The notes under the pieces are model-generated. The model searched no databases, was not told where the DNA came from, and worked only from the letters and a program-made list of their open reading frames with translations. Of a stretch of DNA of 34,194 nucleotides, positions 16,336 to 25,402 are shown one piece after another; position 1 is the first letter of the stretch, and the number at the start of each line of letters is the position of its first letter. The DNA lies in NCBI GenBank assembly GCA_016209385.1, contig JACQWB010000226.1:1-34194 (forward strand), read 5' to 3'. The translations under genes were made by a program, and so were the position numbers. The DNA is from Candidatus Rokuibacteriota bacterium. GTDB lineage: Bacteria > Methylomirabilota > Methylomirabilia > Rokubacteriales > CSP1-6.

Positions 16336-16364
16336 AGTGTAAACCCAACGATGTGAATTTTCAA
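16336..16364 (-). promoter_or_regulatory. Sigma70-type promoter of the rfaE1 operon
   Basis: Minus-strand TTGAAA (16359-16364) and TACACT (16336-16341) are separated by 17 nt. These match the consensus in five and four positions. It lies in a locally AT-richer part of the 166-base gap upstream of rfaE1, leaving a leader of about 65 nt. The best promoter in the window. Confidence 0.62.
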
Positions 16365-16428
16365 CGGAAATTCCCCGGCTTCAGGCCTGGAACCCGCGCG
16401 GCCGGAGCGCTCGGGAGACCGACGCGTG

Positions 16429-17547
16429 TCAGAGGGTCCGGTACAGCTCGGCGAAGGCCTGGACCTGGGCGGTGAACGTGAACGGCTTGACGGCTTCGCG
16501 CGCGCGGGCGGTGATCGCGACCGGGTCGGCGTCCCTGAGCGCTTCGAGTCCGTCCGCGATGGCGCTCGGATCTTCGGGATCCCCCAATATCCAGCCGATC
16601 TCGCCGTGCCGGATTATTTCGGCGCCACCGCTTCGGGCGCTGGCCAGGACGGGGAGCCCGGACGCGAGGGCCTCAAGGTGGACGTTCCCGAACGGCTCGT
16701 AGAGCGAGGGGAGCGCCACCAGGTCGGCCGCCGCATAGAAGCGCTCGATATCGGGGCGCGGACCGGCCCAGATCACGCGGCTCGCCACGCCCAGTCGTTC
16801 GCCAAGGGCCCGATACGGTCGGCTGCTCCCCTTACCCACCACGAGCAACCGGGCGTCGCGATCGCGGAGCCGGGCGAACCCCTCGATCAACGGCCCCAGG
16901 CCCTTGCGCTCGAATCCCGAGCCGACCATGAGGACGAGCCAGGCGCCGCGGGGAATCCCGAGCCTGTCGCGGAGCTCCGGGCCGAAGCGCGCGCGGCCGG
17001 CGGGGTGGAAGCGGTTCTGGTCCACGCCATTGTAGATCACCGTGAGCCGCGAGTCGGGGACGCCGTAGAACTGCCGGATCTCCTGCGCGCCCCGGCGCGA
17101 GATGGCGACGATCCAGCGGGTGGCGTTGCTCGCGAAGATCCTGCGCTCGAGGGCCAGGAGCACGAGGTGCGCGGGGTTGGCCTTGAGGGCGAGCCGCCCG
17201 GCGCCTCGGCGGCGCCGCGCCTTGACCGCGAGGTAGGCCCGATGACAACCCTCGCCCGCCCGGTAAACGTGCTGAAAGAGGCTCCGCTCGTGACTCTGAA
17301 CCACGTCCACACGCACCCGTCTCACCGCGGCGCTGGCGGCGAGGGCGAGGGAGAGGTGACGCGCGGCCGACGGAGCCGGGATCACCGGCAACCGGTGGTG
17401 CGTGACCCCCGGGATCTCGAGCTGGCCTGGAGGACTGAACAGGTGCAGGTCGTAGCCCTGGTGGACGAACTCCCGGACCAGCCCGGCGGTCGCAGTCTCC
17501 AGGCCTCCGTAGAACGAAAACGGACGGCAGACGATGGCGACCCTCAT
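16429..17547 (-). CDS. GT4 glycosyltransferase, WaaG-like
   Basis: A 372 aa GT-B retaining glycosyltransferase. The N-terminal MRVAIVCRPFSFYGGLE carries the glycine loop of the acceptor domain. The donor domain has VIYNGVDQNRFHP, MVGSGFERKGL and the E-x7-E motif in YEPFGNVHLEAL. The insertion around 95-120 (VYRAGEGCHRAYLAVKARR) resembles WaaG-type glucosyltransferases that act on heptose II of the LPS core, but the sugar is not certain. ATG start in an ATGA overlap with the preceding transferase. It is the last gene of the envelope supercluster; a 166-base gap follows. Confidence 0.82.
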   Translation of the reverse strand: MRVAIVCRPFSFYGGLETATAGLVREFVHQGYDLHLFSPPGQLEIPGVTHHRLPVIPAPSAARHLSLALAASAAVRRVRVDVVQSHERSLFQHVYRAGEGCHRAYLAVKARRRRGAGRLALKANPAHLVLLALERRIFASNATRWIVAISRRGAQEIRQFYGVPDSRLTVIYNGVDQNRFHPAGRARFGPELRDRLGIPRGAWLVLMVGSGFERKGLGPLIEGFARLRDRDARLLVVGKGSSRPYRALGERLGVASRVIWAGPRPDIERFYAAADLVALPSLYEPFGNVHLEALASGLPVLASARSGGAEIIRHGEIGWILGDPEDPSAIADGLEALRDADPVAITARAREAVKPFTFTAQVQAFAELYRTL

Positions 17548-18677
17548 GCTTCCCGGGCCAGCGTGCGCTCGATCAGCGGCAGGAGGACGCGGCGGGCAAC
17601 CGCGAAGCTGTACCGTTCCTCGGCGCGGGCCCGGGCGCGGCGACCCAGCGCCGACGCTTCTTCGGGATGGTCGAGCAGAAAGGCGAGGGCCTGGGCCAGC
17701 GCGTCCGGATCGCCCGGTTCCACGAGCAGACCGCAGCCGTCCAGGATCTCGGGGATCATCGAGACCCGCGTGGAGACGATCGGCCGGCCCAGCGCTATGG
17801 CATCGAAGAGCTTGGCGGGGACCTGGGCCAGGCTGTCGGAGCTGCGACGCTGGGGAACGGCCACCACGTCGGCCGCCTCCAGGTAGTGCGGAACTTCGAC
17901 GAACGGGATCGCCCGCACACACCTGAGCGCCGGCGTACGCGACGCGAGGCGGCGTGCGGGAGGACTGTCGGGATCGGTCCCCACGAGCGCCAGGATCACG
18001 TCGGGGCGGCCAAGCCGCCCGAGCGCCTCGGCGAGGTCGTCGAGCCCCTTGTGGTCGCGGGGCGTGCCCAGGAACATGACGACTTTCTCGCCTCGCACCT
18101 CGAGGCGGCGGCGCGCCGGCGAAGGGTCATGCTTCCCCGGGCGCCAGGCCTCGGTGTCTCTGACGTGAGGGATCAGGGACCCTCCGAAGCGGGCCTCGAG
18201 AAATCGGGACGCCACCGTCCGCACGCTGACCCGTCCCACCAAGCGCTCCATCAGCCACGTCCACGGAAGGCCGTTGGGGTTGGCGAGGTTGAGGAAGCGC
18301 CCGACCCGTCCCCACAGACCGGCGCGATAGTAGAAGCCGACCTCCCAGTCGTCGATGTCCAGGATCAACGGACGCCGCGCCAGCGCGCGTTTCACGAGCC
18401 CCACCCCGAAGCTGGTCGGCCGAGGCTTGGACGCGTAGACCAGGTCTCCGTCGGCAAGCGCGAGGAGCTCGGGAAGCCGGGTCACGAAGCGCGGGTACCG
18501 TGAGCCGGCCACACTCCGATAGCGGATCGGGCCGTCCTGGACGGGAGGCCAGAGGCCACCGCCGAAGCACGGCCCCACGACCTCGACCTCGTAGCGCGGG
18601 GCCAGGAGCCGCGCCAGGAGGTCGGCTCGCCCCGCCGCGTTGCTCGAGAGGTCGAAGCAGAGGATCGAGACCTTCAC
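17544..18677 (-). CDS. GT4 family glycosyltransferase
   Basis: A 377 aa GT-B protein that probably extends the LPS core or an attached glycan. Donor-domain features are VVMFLGTPRDHKGLDDL, VALVG-type strands and PAKLFDAIALGRPIV, the form used by many GT4 enzymes in which the first glutamate of E-x7-E is replaced. The N-terminal domain contains LILDIDDWEVGFYYR, seen in a subgroup of GT4 proteins. GTG start in a GTGA overlap with the upstream gene; ATGA overlap with the downstream WaaG-like gene. Specific donor and acceptor unknown. Confidence 0.8.
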   Translation of the reverse strand: MKVSILCFDLSSNAAGRADLLARLLAPRYEVEVVGPCFGGGLWPPVQDGPIRYRSVAGSRYPRFVTRLPELLALADGDLVYASKPRPTSFGVGLVKRALARRPLILDIDDWEVGFYYRAGLWGRVGRFLNLANPNGLPWTWLMERLVGRVSVRTVASRFLEARFGGSLIPHVRDTEAWRPGKHDPSPARRRLEVRGEKVVMFLGTPRDHKGLDDLAEALGRLGRPDVILALVGTDPDSPPARRLASRTPALRCVRAIPFVEVPHYLEAADVVAVPQRRSSDSLAQVPAKLFDAIALGRPIVSTRVSMIPEILDGCGLLVEPGDPDALAQALAFLLDHPEEASALGRRARARAEERYSFAVARRVLLPLIERTLAREA

Positions 18678-19807
18678 GGGCCTGGGAGCCGGACGAGCCG
18701 CGCGTAGTGGGCGACCAGACTCTGCGCCACGCGCGCCCCCGAGTAGCGCTCCTCGACCAACCGGCGGCCTGCCACGCCGAGGGCTTGACGCAGCCGCTCG
18801 TCCCCGAGCAACCGGCCGATCGCCGCGGCCAGCGCGCCTGGATCCCCGGCAGGGACGAGCAACGCGTCGCGCCCGTCCGTCAGGACTTCCGGGACGATCC
18901 CTACCCGGCTCGCGATCAGCGCGCGGGCCGTTGCCAGATACTCGAAGACCACCCTCCCCATTCCGTCGGACTCGAGCGGCACGTAGAGGGCGACGTCGAT
19001 GGCGCCCACGACCTGAGGGAGGTCCGGGGCGAACCCGACGAAGCTGAACTGGGCGTCGAGACCGGCCCGCCGGATCCCCTCTCGAATGAGGGTCTTCTGC
19101 GATCCCTCTCCAACGACTAGGACGTGCGGGCGAACTCCCGTGGCTCCCAGGCGAGCCAGCGCCTCGACCACTACCTGGTGCCCCTTCATGACGCGGAGCC
19201 CGCCGGCAATGCCGAGCAGCGGCTCGTCGGGGCGGAGCCCGAGGGCTGCACGGACGGGCCGGTCGTCCGCGCCGGGACGGAACCGCCTGTCGTCAACGCC
19301 GCCCGGAAGCGTCACCGCACGTTCCGGTGTGAGCAGACCCGAAGCCACGTACTGGCGGGCGATCGCGTGGGTCACCGTGATGACCAGGTCGGTTGCCGCG
19401 CCGTAGAGCCAGCGGTTGGCGGCGTGGGGTCGCACGACGCGGACGATATGCCGGGTTCGCACGAGTGGCCGCGGCGAGCGCGACACGCGGTTGGCCAGAG
19501 CCGCCAGCCAGTGCTCCTTTCCGCGGTGAACGTGGACCACATCCACCTCGGGGAGCCAGCGGACGAGGCGGGTCACGTCCCGCGTGTCGGCGGCAGGCCT
19601 GAGGCCGCGCGTGAGCGCAAGGGTCTCGATGCGCTTGACCCCGAGCCCTCGCGCCCGCCTGAGAACGCGCTCCTCCGTGCCGGCCCGACCGCAGAAAATC
19701 GCCTGGTGCCCCGCCCGTTCGAGCTCGTGGACCGCCCGCGCCGCCCAGTACGCGTCGGAGCTCCACCCGCGACAGCTCACCACGTGGAGGACCCGGAGGG
19801 ATCTCAC
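18674..19807 (-). CDS. GT4 family glycosyltransferase
   Basis: A 377 aa GT-B protein beginning VLHVVSCRGWSSDAYWAARA, typical of the acceptor domain of GT4 enzymes. VVHVHRGKEHWLAALA marks the H-x-H strand shared with the next two genes, and LPGGVDDRRFRPG, GIAGGLRVMKGHQ and SDGMGRVVFEYLA lie in the donor domain. The E-x7-E element is irregular (E-x9-E). Its start is a GTG in a GTGA overlap. Similar length and layout to its neighbours suggest descent from tandem duplication followed by strong divergence. Donor and acceptor unknown. Confidence 0.8.
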   Translation of the reverse strand: MRSLRVLHVVSCRGWSSDAYWAARAVHELERAGHQAIFCGRAGTEERVLRRARGLGVKRIETLALTRGLRPAADTRDVTRLVRWLPEVDVVHVHRGKEHWLAALANRVSRSPRPLVRTRHIVRVVRPHAANRWLYGAATDLVITVTHAIARQYVASGLLTPERAVTLPGGVDDRRFRPGADDRPVRAALGLRPDEPLLGIAGGLRVMKGHQVVVEALARLGATGVRPHVLVVGEGSQKTLIREGIRRAGLDAQFSFVGFAPDLPQVVGAIDVALYVPLESDGMGRVVFEYLATARALIASRVGIVPEVLTDGRDALLVPAGDPGALAAAIGRLLGDERLRQALGVAGRRLVEERYSGARVAQSLVAHYARLVRLPGP

Positions 19808-20928
19808 GAGTTTCCGGAGGCGCGACGGGCGAGGACCGCGTGGTAGGCGCCTTCGACGACCCTCACAGCCTGCTCGGGGTGGAAGTCGCGCTCCGCCCGG
19901 AGCCGGCCCGCCGTCCCCATCCTGCGCGCGCGCTCCGGGTCGCGGAGGATTTCGGCGAGCGCCCGGGTCACGCTCTCGGGCCGGTCGTCGGGAATCAGCA
20001 GGCCGGTCTCGCCGTCCGCGATGGTCTCGGGGAGCGCGCTCACGCGGCGGGCGACGACCGGCTTTCCCGCGGCCATGGCCTCGAGCGCCGCGCGGCAGGA
20101 CTCGTCCGAGCCGCCTCCCATGAGGACGAAGCAGTCCAGCGCCGCGAGCACCTGGGGTAGGTCGCTATCGCGATAGCCGATGAAGAGGATCCGGTCGCCC
20201 AGGCCGAGCTCGCCGACCAGGCGCTGCAGTCGAGGCCTCGCCTCCCCCTTGCCGACGACGAGGAGACGTGCCTCGGGGACCTGGCGGAGGAGCAGGCGGA
20301 ACCCCTCGATCAGGAGCTCGTGACCGCGGTTTGGGGCGAGCCGGGCGACGGAGCCTATCACCGGCGCATCGCCGAGACCAAGCTCGTCACGGATCGCTTT
20401 GCCGCTCACGATCGGGGAGAAGCGCCCGAGGTCGACGGCGCCGGGCAGGAACCAGACTTGGCTCGGCTCGAACCCGACCTCCGTGCTCCGGGCTTGAATC
20501 TGCCGGCTGACGGCGAAGACCCCGTCGGTCCACCGACGGAGCAGCGAAAAGGGCCAACCGGACCTTACGGCCCTGAGGACGTGGAAGGTGCGGAGGAGGG
20601 CAGCCCGGCCCCGGGTGAGGGCGCCGAGCCAGTGGTCGTGGGAGTGGTGACAGTGGACGATCTGGACACCCTCCCGGGCGACGAGCCGGCGGAGCCGCCG
20701 GAGATCCCTGACGAGCGGGATCGGCTGAAACCGCGGATCGAGGGAGAGATCGCCGAGCAGCGCGATCCCGGCTTCACGGGCCTTGGCCTCGAAGCGGTCA
20801 CCGTGCACGGCGCCGAGGAGGACCCGGTGGCCGCGCGCCTTCAATTCCTGAAGGAGCCGGAGGGTTGGGTCAGCGCTCCCGGTCCACCAGCGGTTGGCGA
20901 CAAGGTGGAGGATCGTCAGCGGTGCCAC
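19804..20928 (-). CDS. GT4 family glycosyltransferase
   Basis: A 374 aa GT-B protein: ILHLVANRWWTGSADPTLRL at the N-terminus, VHCHHSHDHWLGAL in the acceptor domain, FLPGAVDLGRFSP, IGSVARLAPNRGHELLI and SDESCRAALEAMAAGKPVVA in the donor domain. The open frame extends further upstream, but that part is Arg/Pro-rich and lies inside the preceding gene, so I begin at the GTG at 20928, which overlaps the preceding stop by 13 nt. No strong Shine-Dalgarno is visible, which suggests translational coupling. Donor and acceptor unknown. Confidence 0.79.
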   Translation of the reverse strand: MAPLTILHLVANRWWTGSADPTLRLLQELKARGHRVLLGAVHGDRFEAKAREAGIALLGDLSLDPRFQPIPLVRDLRRLRRLVAREGVQIVHCHHSHDHWLGALTRGRAALLRTFHVLRAVRSGWPFSLLRRWTDGVFAVSRQIQARSTEVGFEPSQVWFLPGAVDLGRFSPIVSGKAIRDELGLGDAPVIGSVARLAPNRGHELLIEGFRLLLRQVPEARLLVVGKGEARPRLQRLVGELGLGDRILFIGYRDSDLPQVLAALDCFVLMGGGSDESCRAALEAMAAGKPVVARRVSALPETIADGETGLLIPDDRPESVTRALAEILRDPERARRMGTAGRLRAERDFHPEQAVRVVEGAYHAVLARRASGNS

Positions 20929-22007
20929 GCGGCCAGAAGCTCGTCGTAGAGCGCGACCATCCGGTCGACGGTTCGAGCGCGTGAGAAGCGGGCCTCGACC
21001 AGCTCCCGCCCCGCCTTGGCGCGGCGGCGGGCGAGCTCGGGCTCTCTGAGCGTCGCCAGGAGGGCAGCGGCGAGCCGCTGCGGATCGCCAGAGGGGACCA
21101 GGAGCCCCGTCACCTCGTGCTCCAGGACCTCCGGCACGCCGCCCACCGACGAGGCGACGACGGGGATCTCGGTCGCAAGCGCCTGGAGCAGCGACTGGGG
21201 GACTCCCTCGGTCCTGACGGAGGCGAGGACGAAGCAATCCAGCGCGCGGAGGAGGTCGGGGACGTCGGGACGAAACCCGGTGAACATGACCGCCCGGGAG
21301 AGCTTCCGTTCGCCCACGAGGCTCTCCACCCACGCTCGTCTGATCCCGTCGCCGACCAGGAGAAGCCGTGCTGTCGGGAACTCCCTGAGAACTATCTCGA
21401 AGGCCTCCAGGAGGTACTGGTGGCCTTTGGAGCCCCTGAACATGGCCACCGAGCCGATGACCGGAGACGTCAGCCCGAGTTCGACGCGGACGCGCTCCCC
21501 GCCCGGGCCAGGGGTGAAGTCGTTGAGGTCCACGCCCGCTGGCACCGCGATGACCTTGGCCGCGCTGACGCCAGCGGTGACCAGGAGCCGGCGGATCGTT
21601 TCCCCGCTCGTGACGACGCGGTCGGCGAGGAGCGAGTACACGGGATTCCACCTGCCGCGAATCGAGATCGAAACGTGCCGGCTCCTCACCACGGGGACCC
21701 CGCTCACCCTGGCCGCCATTCCCCCGAGCCACGCGTCCACCGAGCTGTGGGTGTGGACCAGGGACAGTCGCTCGCGCCTGATCACAGCCGCGAGCCGGGC
21801 CACGGCAGCCACGTCCCACGGGCCGCGCATCGGCACGGCGACCACCGGGATCCCGCTACGACCGGCCTCGGCAAGGATGGGGCTCTGAGGCTGCCCGGCG
21901 ATGAGGACGCGCCAGCCCCGATCACCGAGCCAGCGCGCCTCGGTCAGGATGCGGACCTCCTGCCCTCCCCACCCCACGGACGACTCGGTGTGGAGAACGT
22001 TACTCAC
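20916..22007 (-). CDS. GT4 family glycosyltransferase
   Basis: A 363 aa GT-B protein. The start VSNVLHTESSVGWGGQEVRIL has the Gly-Gly loop common in GT4; LVHTHSSVDAWLGGMAARV is the acceptor-domain H-x-H strand, and VPAGVDLNDFTPG, GSVAMFRGSKGHQYLLEAF and RTEGVPQSLLQALATEIPVV (20 residues) form the donor domain, with Gln in place of the second Glu of E-x7-E. The GTG at 22007 overlaps the waaF stop (GTGA). First of five consecutive GT4 genes after waaF; probably transfers a sugar to the heptose region of the core. Confidence 0.8.
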   Translation of the reverse strand: MSNVLHTESSVGWGGQEVRILTEARWLGDRGWRVLIAGQPQSPILAEAGRSGIPVVAVPMRGPWDVAAVARLAAVIRRERLSLVHTHSSVDAWLGGMAARVSGVPVVRSRHVSISIRGRWNPVYSLLADRVVTSGETIRRLLVTAGVSAAKVIAVPAGVDLNDFTPGPGGERVRVELGLTSPVIGSVAMFRGSKGHQYLLEAFEIVLREFPTARLLLVGDGIRRAWVESLVGERKLSRAVMFTGFRPDVPDLLRALDCFVLASVRTEGVPQSLLQALATEIPVVASSVGGVPEVLEHEVTGLLVPSGDPQRLAAALLATLREPELARRRAKAGRELVEARFSRARTVDRMVALYDELLAAWHR

Positions 22008-23026
22008 GCGCGCGTCCCCGACAGCACCACCACGGCCGCCGCCACCTCGCCAACGCCGATCCCGCGCATACACGGATGGTCGATGGGACAGACCGGGAGG
22101 AAGCACGGGGCGCATTTCACGTCCTTCGCGAGCACGATGACCCGCGCGCCGCGAGGCGCCGTGAGACGAGGATCCGTCGGGCCGAACAGCACGACGACCC
22201 CGGCTCCCACCGCGGCCGCGAGCTGAGCCACACCGGTGTCGCCGGCGACGAGGACTTCCAGGCGGGACAAGAGGCACGGCAGCAGCGCCGGCCGGTCGCG
22301 CGCGACCAGCGAGGCTACCGGCATCGGGGCATGCCTCAGCACGTCCGCCGCGACTCCGAGATCGGCGCCGGATCCCAAAAGCACGGGCACGAACCCCCGG
22401 CGCCCCAGCTCGGAGCCGAGCGACGCCCAGCGCTCGACCGGCCAGAGCTTGGAGGTTCCGAAGGCCGCGCCCAGGTGAAGCCCGACGAGCCGGTCGCTCG
22501 GGCCCGCGCCGAGGTCGCGGAACAGGCGCGAGACCTCCGCGTCCTCCGGTCCCGCGCCCAGGATCCACCGCGGGGTGTTCTCGGAAGCGTCCAGCTCGAA
22601 CGCCTTCAGCAGCTCGATGTATTCGTCCACCTGATGCCGCCGCGGCGCGGGGTGCGGAAGCGAATGGGTGAGGAGCCGGGCGCGTCCGTCGGTCGCGAAG
22701 CCGACCCGGCGCGCCGCACCCCAGCTCCAGGCCGCCAGAGCTGATTCCAGCGAGTTGGGGAGGATCAACGCCGTGTCGGCTCGCACCGAGCGGAGCGCAC
22801 GCGTGAGGCTGAGCCGGCGGGCGAAGCTTCTCGGATACGCGACCACACGGTCGGCCACGCCCTGATCGGCGAAGAGCCCCGCCCAGGGCCCGACGAGGGT
22901 GATCTGCCCCTGCGGCACGCCCGCCCGGAGCGCCTTGAGCGCCGGCAGCGCCATCACGCTGTCGCCGAGCCAGTTCGGGGCGCGGACCACCAGCGTGCGG
23001 ACTTCTCCGGGATCGATCGTGTTCAT
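22004..23026 (-). CDS. waaF: ADP-heptose:LPS heptosyltransferase II (WaaF type, GT9)
   Basis: Adds the second heptose of the inner core. The 340 aa GT9 protein has the N-terminal VVRAPNWLGDSVMALPAL (13-30), the WaaF variant of the family's GD loop, LGAAFGTSKLWPVERW and AGDTGVAQLAAAVGAGVVVLFGPT (in part) in the donor domain, and near the C-terminus the cysteine-rich CAPCFLPVCPIDHPCM seen in many heptosyltransferase II proteins. ATG start 34 bases after lpxK. Together with the WaaC-like gene at 13761-14783 this gives the expected heptosyltransferase pair, here split between two transcription units. Confidence 0.92.
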   Translation of the reverse strand: MNTIDPGEVRTLVVRAPNWLGDSVMALPALKALRAGVPQGQITLVGPWAGLFADQGVADRVVAYPRSFARRLSLTRALRSVRADTALILPNSLESALAAWSWGAARRVGFATDGRARLLTHSLPHPAPRRHQVDEYIELLKAFELDASENTPRWILGAGPEDAEVSRLFRDLGAGPSDRLVGLHLGAAFGTSKLWPVERWASLGSELGRRGFVPVLLGSGADLGVAADVLRHAPMPVASLVARDRPALLPCLLSRLEVLVAGDTGVAQLAAAVGAGVVVLFGPTDPRLTAPRGARVIVLAKDVKCAPCFLPVCPIDHPCMRGIGVGEVAAAVVVLSGTRA

Positions 23027-23060
23027 ATCGTGCCCAGGCCCGGCCGCGAGCCGTCGGGGC

Positions 23061-24134
23061 TCAAGCCGAGAAGAGACCCAGAAGGGCGCGTTCCCACGCC
23101 GGGCGCCCGTCGGTCAGGACCAGCCGCACCGCCAGGGCCCAGAGGGGCAGCGAGGCGGGCGCCAGGCCCAGGCACCTGACCGCGTCCTTCTCGGTGGTGA
23201 TCAGAGCCACGCTCCCGCGGGCCCGGCCTTCCGCAGCGAGCGCCGCCACCTCGCTCGCACCATACCAGTAGTGGTCGGGGAACTCGGCAAAGCCGGCCAG
23301 GTCCACCCCGAGCGCCTCCAGGGTCCGCGCGAAGTTCCGCGGCCGCGCGATGCCGGCGAAGGCGTAGACCCTGAGACCCCGGAGCTCCGCCAGACCCGGG
23401 GCAGTTCCGCCCCCGACATCCCAACATTCTACCGGCTCGTAGCGCGCCATCACAACTTCGCCCCGGGCCTCGTGGGCCGTGAGCGCCGCCCTGACCGCCT
23501 GGACGCCGCCCGCGTCGGCGGCGCCGGCGACCAGGACGAGATGGGCCCGGACCAGGGCGCTGACCGGCTCCCTCAGGGGACCGCTCGGAAAGAGGCGACC
23601 GTTCCCCCAGGGCGCGCTGCCTGCGACCGTGACGATCTCGAGGTCCTTCTGGAGCGTCCGGTGCTGGAACGCGTCGTCGAGGACCAGCGCGCCGACCCCG
23701 AAGCGGTCGAGGCACACACGACCCGCTTCGTACCGGTTCTCCCCGACCACGACGGGCGTTCCCCTCAGCTGCCGGGCGAGGAGGAACGGCTCGTCCCCGG
23801 CCGCGGCGGGTCCCCCCCTGATCCGGTCCGGGTCGGCGACCACCAGCGTCCCGGTGGTCCGGCGGCCGTAGCCCCGGCTCACGATCCCCGAGACGATGCC
23901 GGCGCTCGCCAGTGTCCGTACGGCGAGCTCGACCGCCGGGGTCTTCCCGGTTCCGCCGAGCGTCAGGTTGCCGACGGAGATGACCGGACACGGGAGCCGA
24001 CGGCTGTTGAGGACTCCCCCCTCGTAGAGCGCCTGTCTGAGCGCCAGCAAGCCCCGATAGCCTACGCTCAAGGTCGAGAGGGAGAGGGCCAAGAGCGGCC
24101 CCGCCTGCCCTTCCCAGACCTCGGCCCACCTCAC
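23061..24134 (-). CDS. lpxK: Tetraacyldisaccharide 4'-kinase
   Basis: Phosphorylates the 4' position of the lipid A disaccharide precursor to give lipid IVA. A 357 aa protein with an N-terminal membrane-associating helix, the P-loop GNLTLGGTGKTP (55-66), SRGYGR, DDAFQHR and FPSGPLREP, all characteristic of LpxK. The GTG at 24134 overlaps the waaA stop (GTGA); the longer open frame upstream lies inside waaA and is not credible. waaA normally needs the LpxK product, so their adjacency is functional. Confidence 0.95.
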   Translation of the reverse strand: MRWAEVWEGQAGPLLALSLSTLSVGYRGLLALRQALYEGGVLNSRRLPCPVISVGNLTLGGTGKTPAVELAVRTLASAGIVSGIVSRGYGRRTTGTLVVADPDRIRGGPAAAGDEPFLLARQLRGTPVVVGENRYEAGRVCLDRFGVGALVLDDAFQHRTLQKDLEIVTVAGSAPWGNGRLFPSGPLREPVSALVRAHLVLVAGAADAGGVQAVRAALTAHEARGEVVMARYEPVECWDVGGGTAPGLAELRGLRVYAFAGIARPRNFARTLEALGVDLAGFAEFPDHYWYGASEVAALAAEGRARGSVALITTEKDAVRCLGLAPASLPLWALAVRLVLTDGRPAWERALLGLFSA

Positions 24135-25402
24135 GGCGCCACACCCACGAGCCGCTGCACGAGATGCAACGTCTCCCTCACCGCGCCCTGCTGGCTCGCC
24201 ACCGCCTTGAAGCCCGCCTCCCCGATCGCCCGTCCGAGGCCGGGGTCGGAGAGCAGGCGCTCGATGGCCGTCTCGAGGTCGTGGCCGTCCCTCACGAGGA
24301 AGCCACCGCCCGCGATGAGCAGGAGCTCGGCGCTTTCCCGAAAGTTCTCGGTGTGGGGACCGAACAGGACCGGCTTCCGTCGGAGCGCCGGCTCGAGCAT
24401 GTTGTGACCGCCCCACTGGACGAGACTCCCGCCGACGAAAACCACCGCGGCCACCTCGTAGAGCTGGGCCAGCTCGCCGACCGTGTCGAGGACGATGACG
24501 GGCCGGGGGCCGGCGCCTCCGGGGAGGGCCGTCCGCCGCACCGGTTCCAGCCCGCGGATCCGGATCAGGCGTTCCACCTCGGGGGCCCGCTCGGGGTGAC
24601 GCGGCGCCACCACCAGGACGAGGGACGGGTGCCGCGTTCGAAGCCTGAGGAACGCGTCCAGCACGACCTCTTCTTCGCCCTTGTGGGTACTGCCCGCGAT
24701 CCAGACCGGCTCCTCGCCGGTCAGCCCGAGCAGCCGCCGCCAGAGCGTTTCGCCGCCCGCATGGTGGGGCGGGAGGGCGGCCTTCAGGTTGCCCGTGACC
24801 ACCACGCGCTCGGGCGCGGCACCCAGCGCGATGATCCGTCGGGCGTCCTCGGCGGACTGCATCGCGAACAGGCTGATCTGACCCAGCACCCGTCCCAAGA
24901 AGGCGCGCACGAGCCGGTAGCGGCGGAAGGACCGGTCCGAGATCCGACCGTTGGCGATCATCGCCGGGATCTCCCACCGGCGCAGCTCGCGGAAGAAGTT
25001 CGGCCACAGCTCGGTCTCGAGCGCCACGAAGAAGGTCGGGCTGATCGCGCGGAGCGCGCGCCGGGCGGGCCCGGGCAGGTCGAGCGGGAAGTAGCAGTGG
25101 GTCGCACAGTGGCCGAGGCGCTCGCGCACGATCTTGGCACCGGTGGGCGTGGCCGTGGACACGACGATGTTTATCTCTGGCCACAGCTCGTGGATCCCCT
25201 CCACGAGGGGAATCGCTGCGGTCGCTTCCCCCACCGAGACCGCGTGGATCCAGCAGCGGGGTCCGGGCGGCAAGCTGTCGACCCGGCCGAAGCGCTCGCG
25301 GAACAGCCGGCCGAATCCCTTGCGCCCGAACCGCCGGACCAGGAATACCGGAAGGTAGGCGAGCAGGAAGAGGGCGAACCCGAGCGTGTAAACCAGGTAC
25401 AT
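24131..25402 (-). CDS. waaA: Kdo transferase (3-deoxy-D-manno-octulosonic acid transferase)
   Basis: Adds Kdo from CMP-Kdo to lipid IVA on the cytoplasmic face of the inner membrane. A 423 aa GT30 protein with an N-terminal membrane anchor (1-22), the catalytic-base segment HAVSVGEA (53-60, Glu59), ETELWPNFF and, in the donor domain, GGSLVQWGGHNMLEP. ATG start sharing one base with the TGA of the acyltransferase gene (TGATG). Whether it is mono-, bi- or trifunctional cannot be told from sequence alone. Confidence 0.95.
   Translation of the reverse strand: MYLVYTLGFALFLLAYLPVFLVRRFGRKGFGRLFRERFGRVDSLPPGPRCWIHAVSVGEATAAIPLVEGIHELWPEINIVVSTATPTGAKIVRERLGHCATHCYFPLDLPGPARRALRAISPTFFVALETELWPNFFRELRRWEIPAMIANGRISDRSFRRYRLVRAFLGRVLGQISLFAMQSAEDARRIIALGAAPERVVVTGNLKAALPPHHAGGETLWRRLLGLTGEEPVWIAGSTHKGEEEVVLDAFLRLRTRHPSLVLVVAPRHPERAPEVERLIRIRGLEPVRRTALPGGAGPRPVIVLDTVGELAQLYEVAAVVFVGGSLVQWGGHNMLEPALRRKPVLFGPHTENFRESAELLLIAGGGFLVRDGHDLETAIERLLSDPGLGRAIGEAGFKAVASQQGAVRETLHLVQRLVGVAP

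Noticed and set aside
16380-16428. Possible intrinsic terminator after the last GT4 gene (stem CCAGGC/GCCGGG)
   Set aside because: Only five of six pairs form and no U-run follows; too weak to call.
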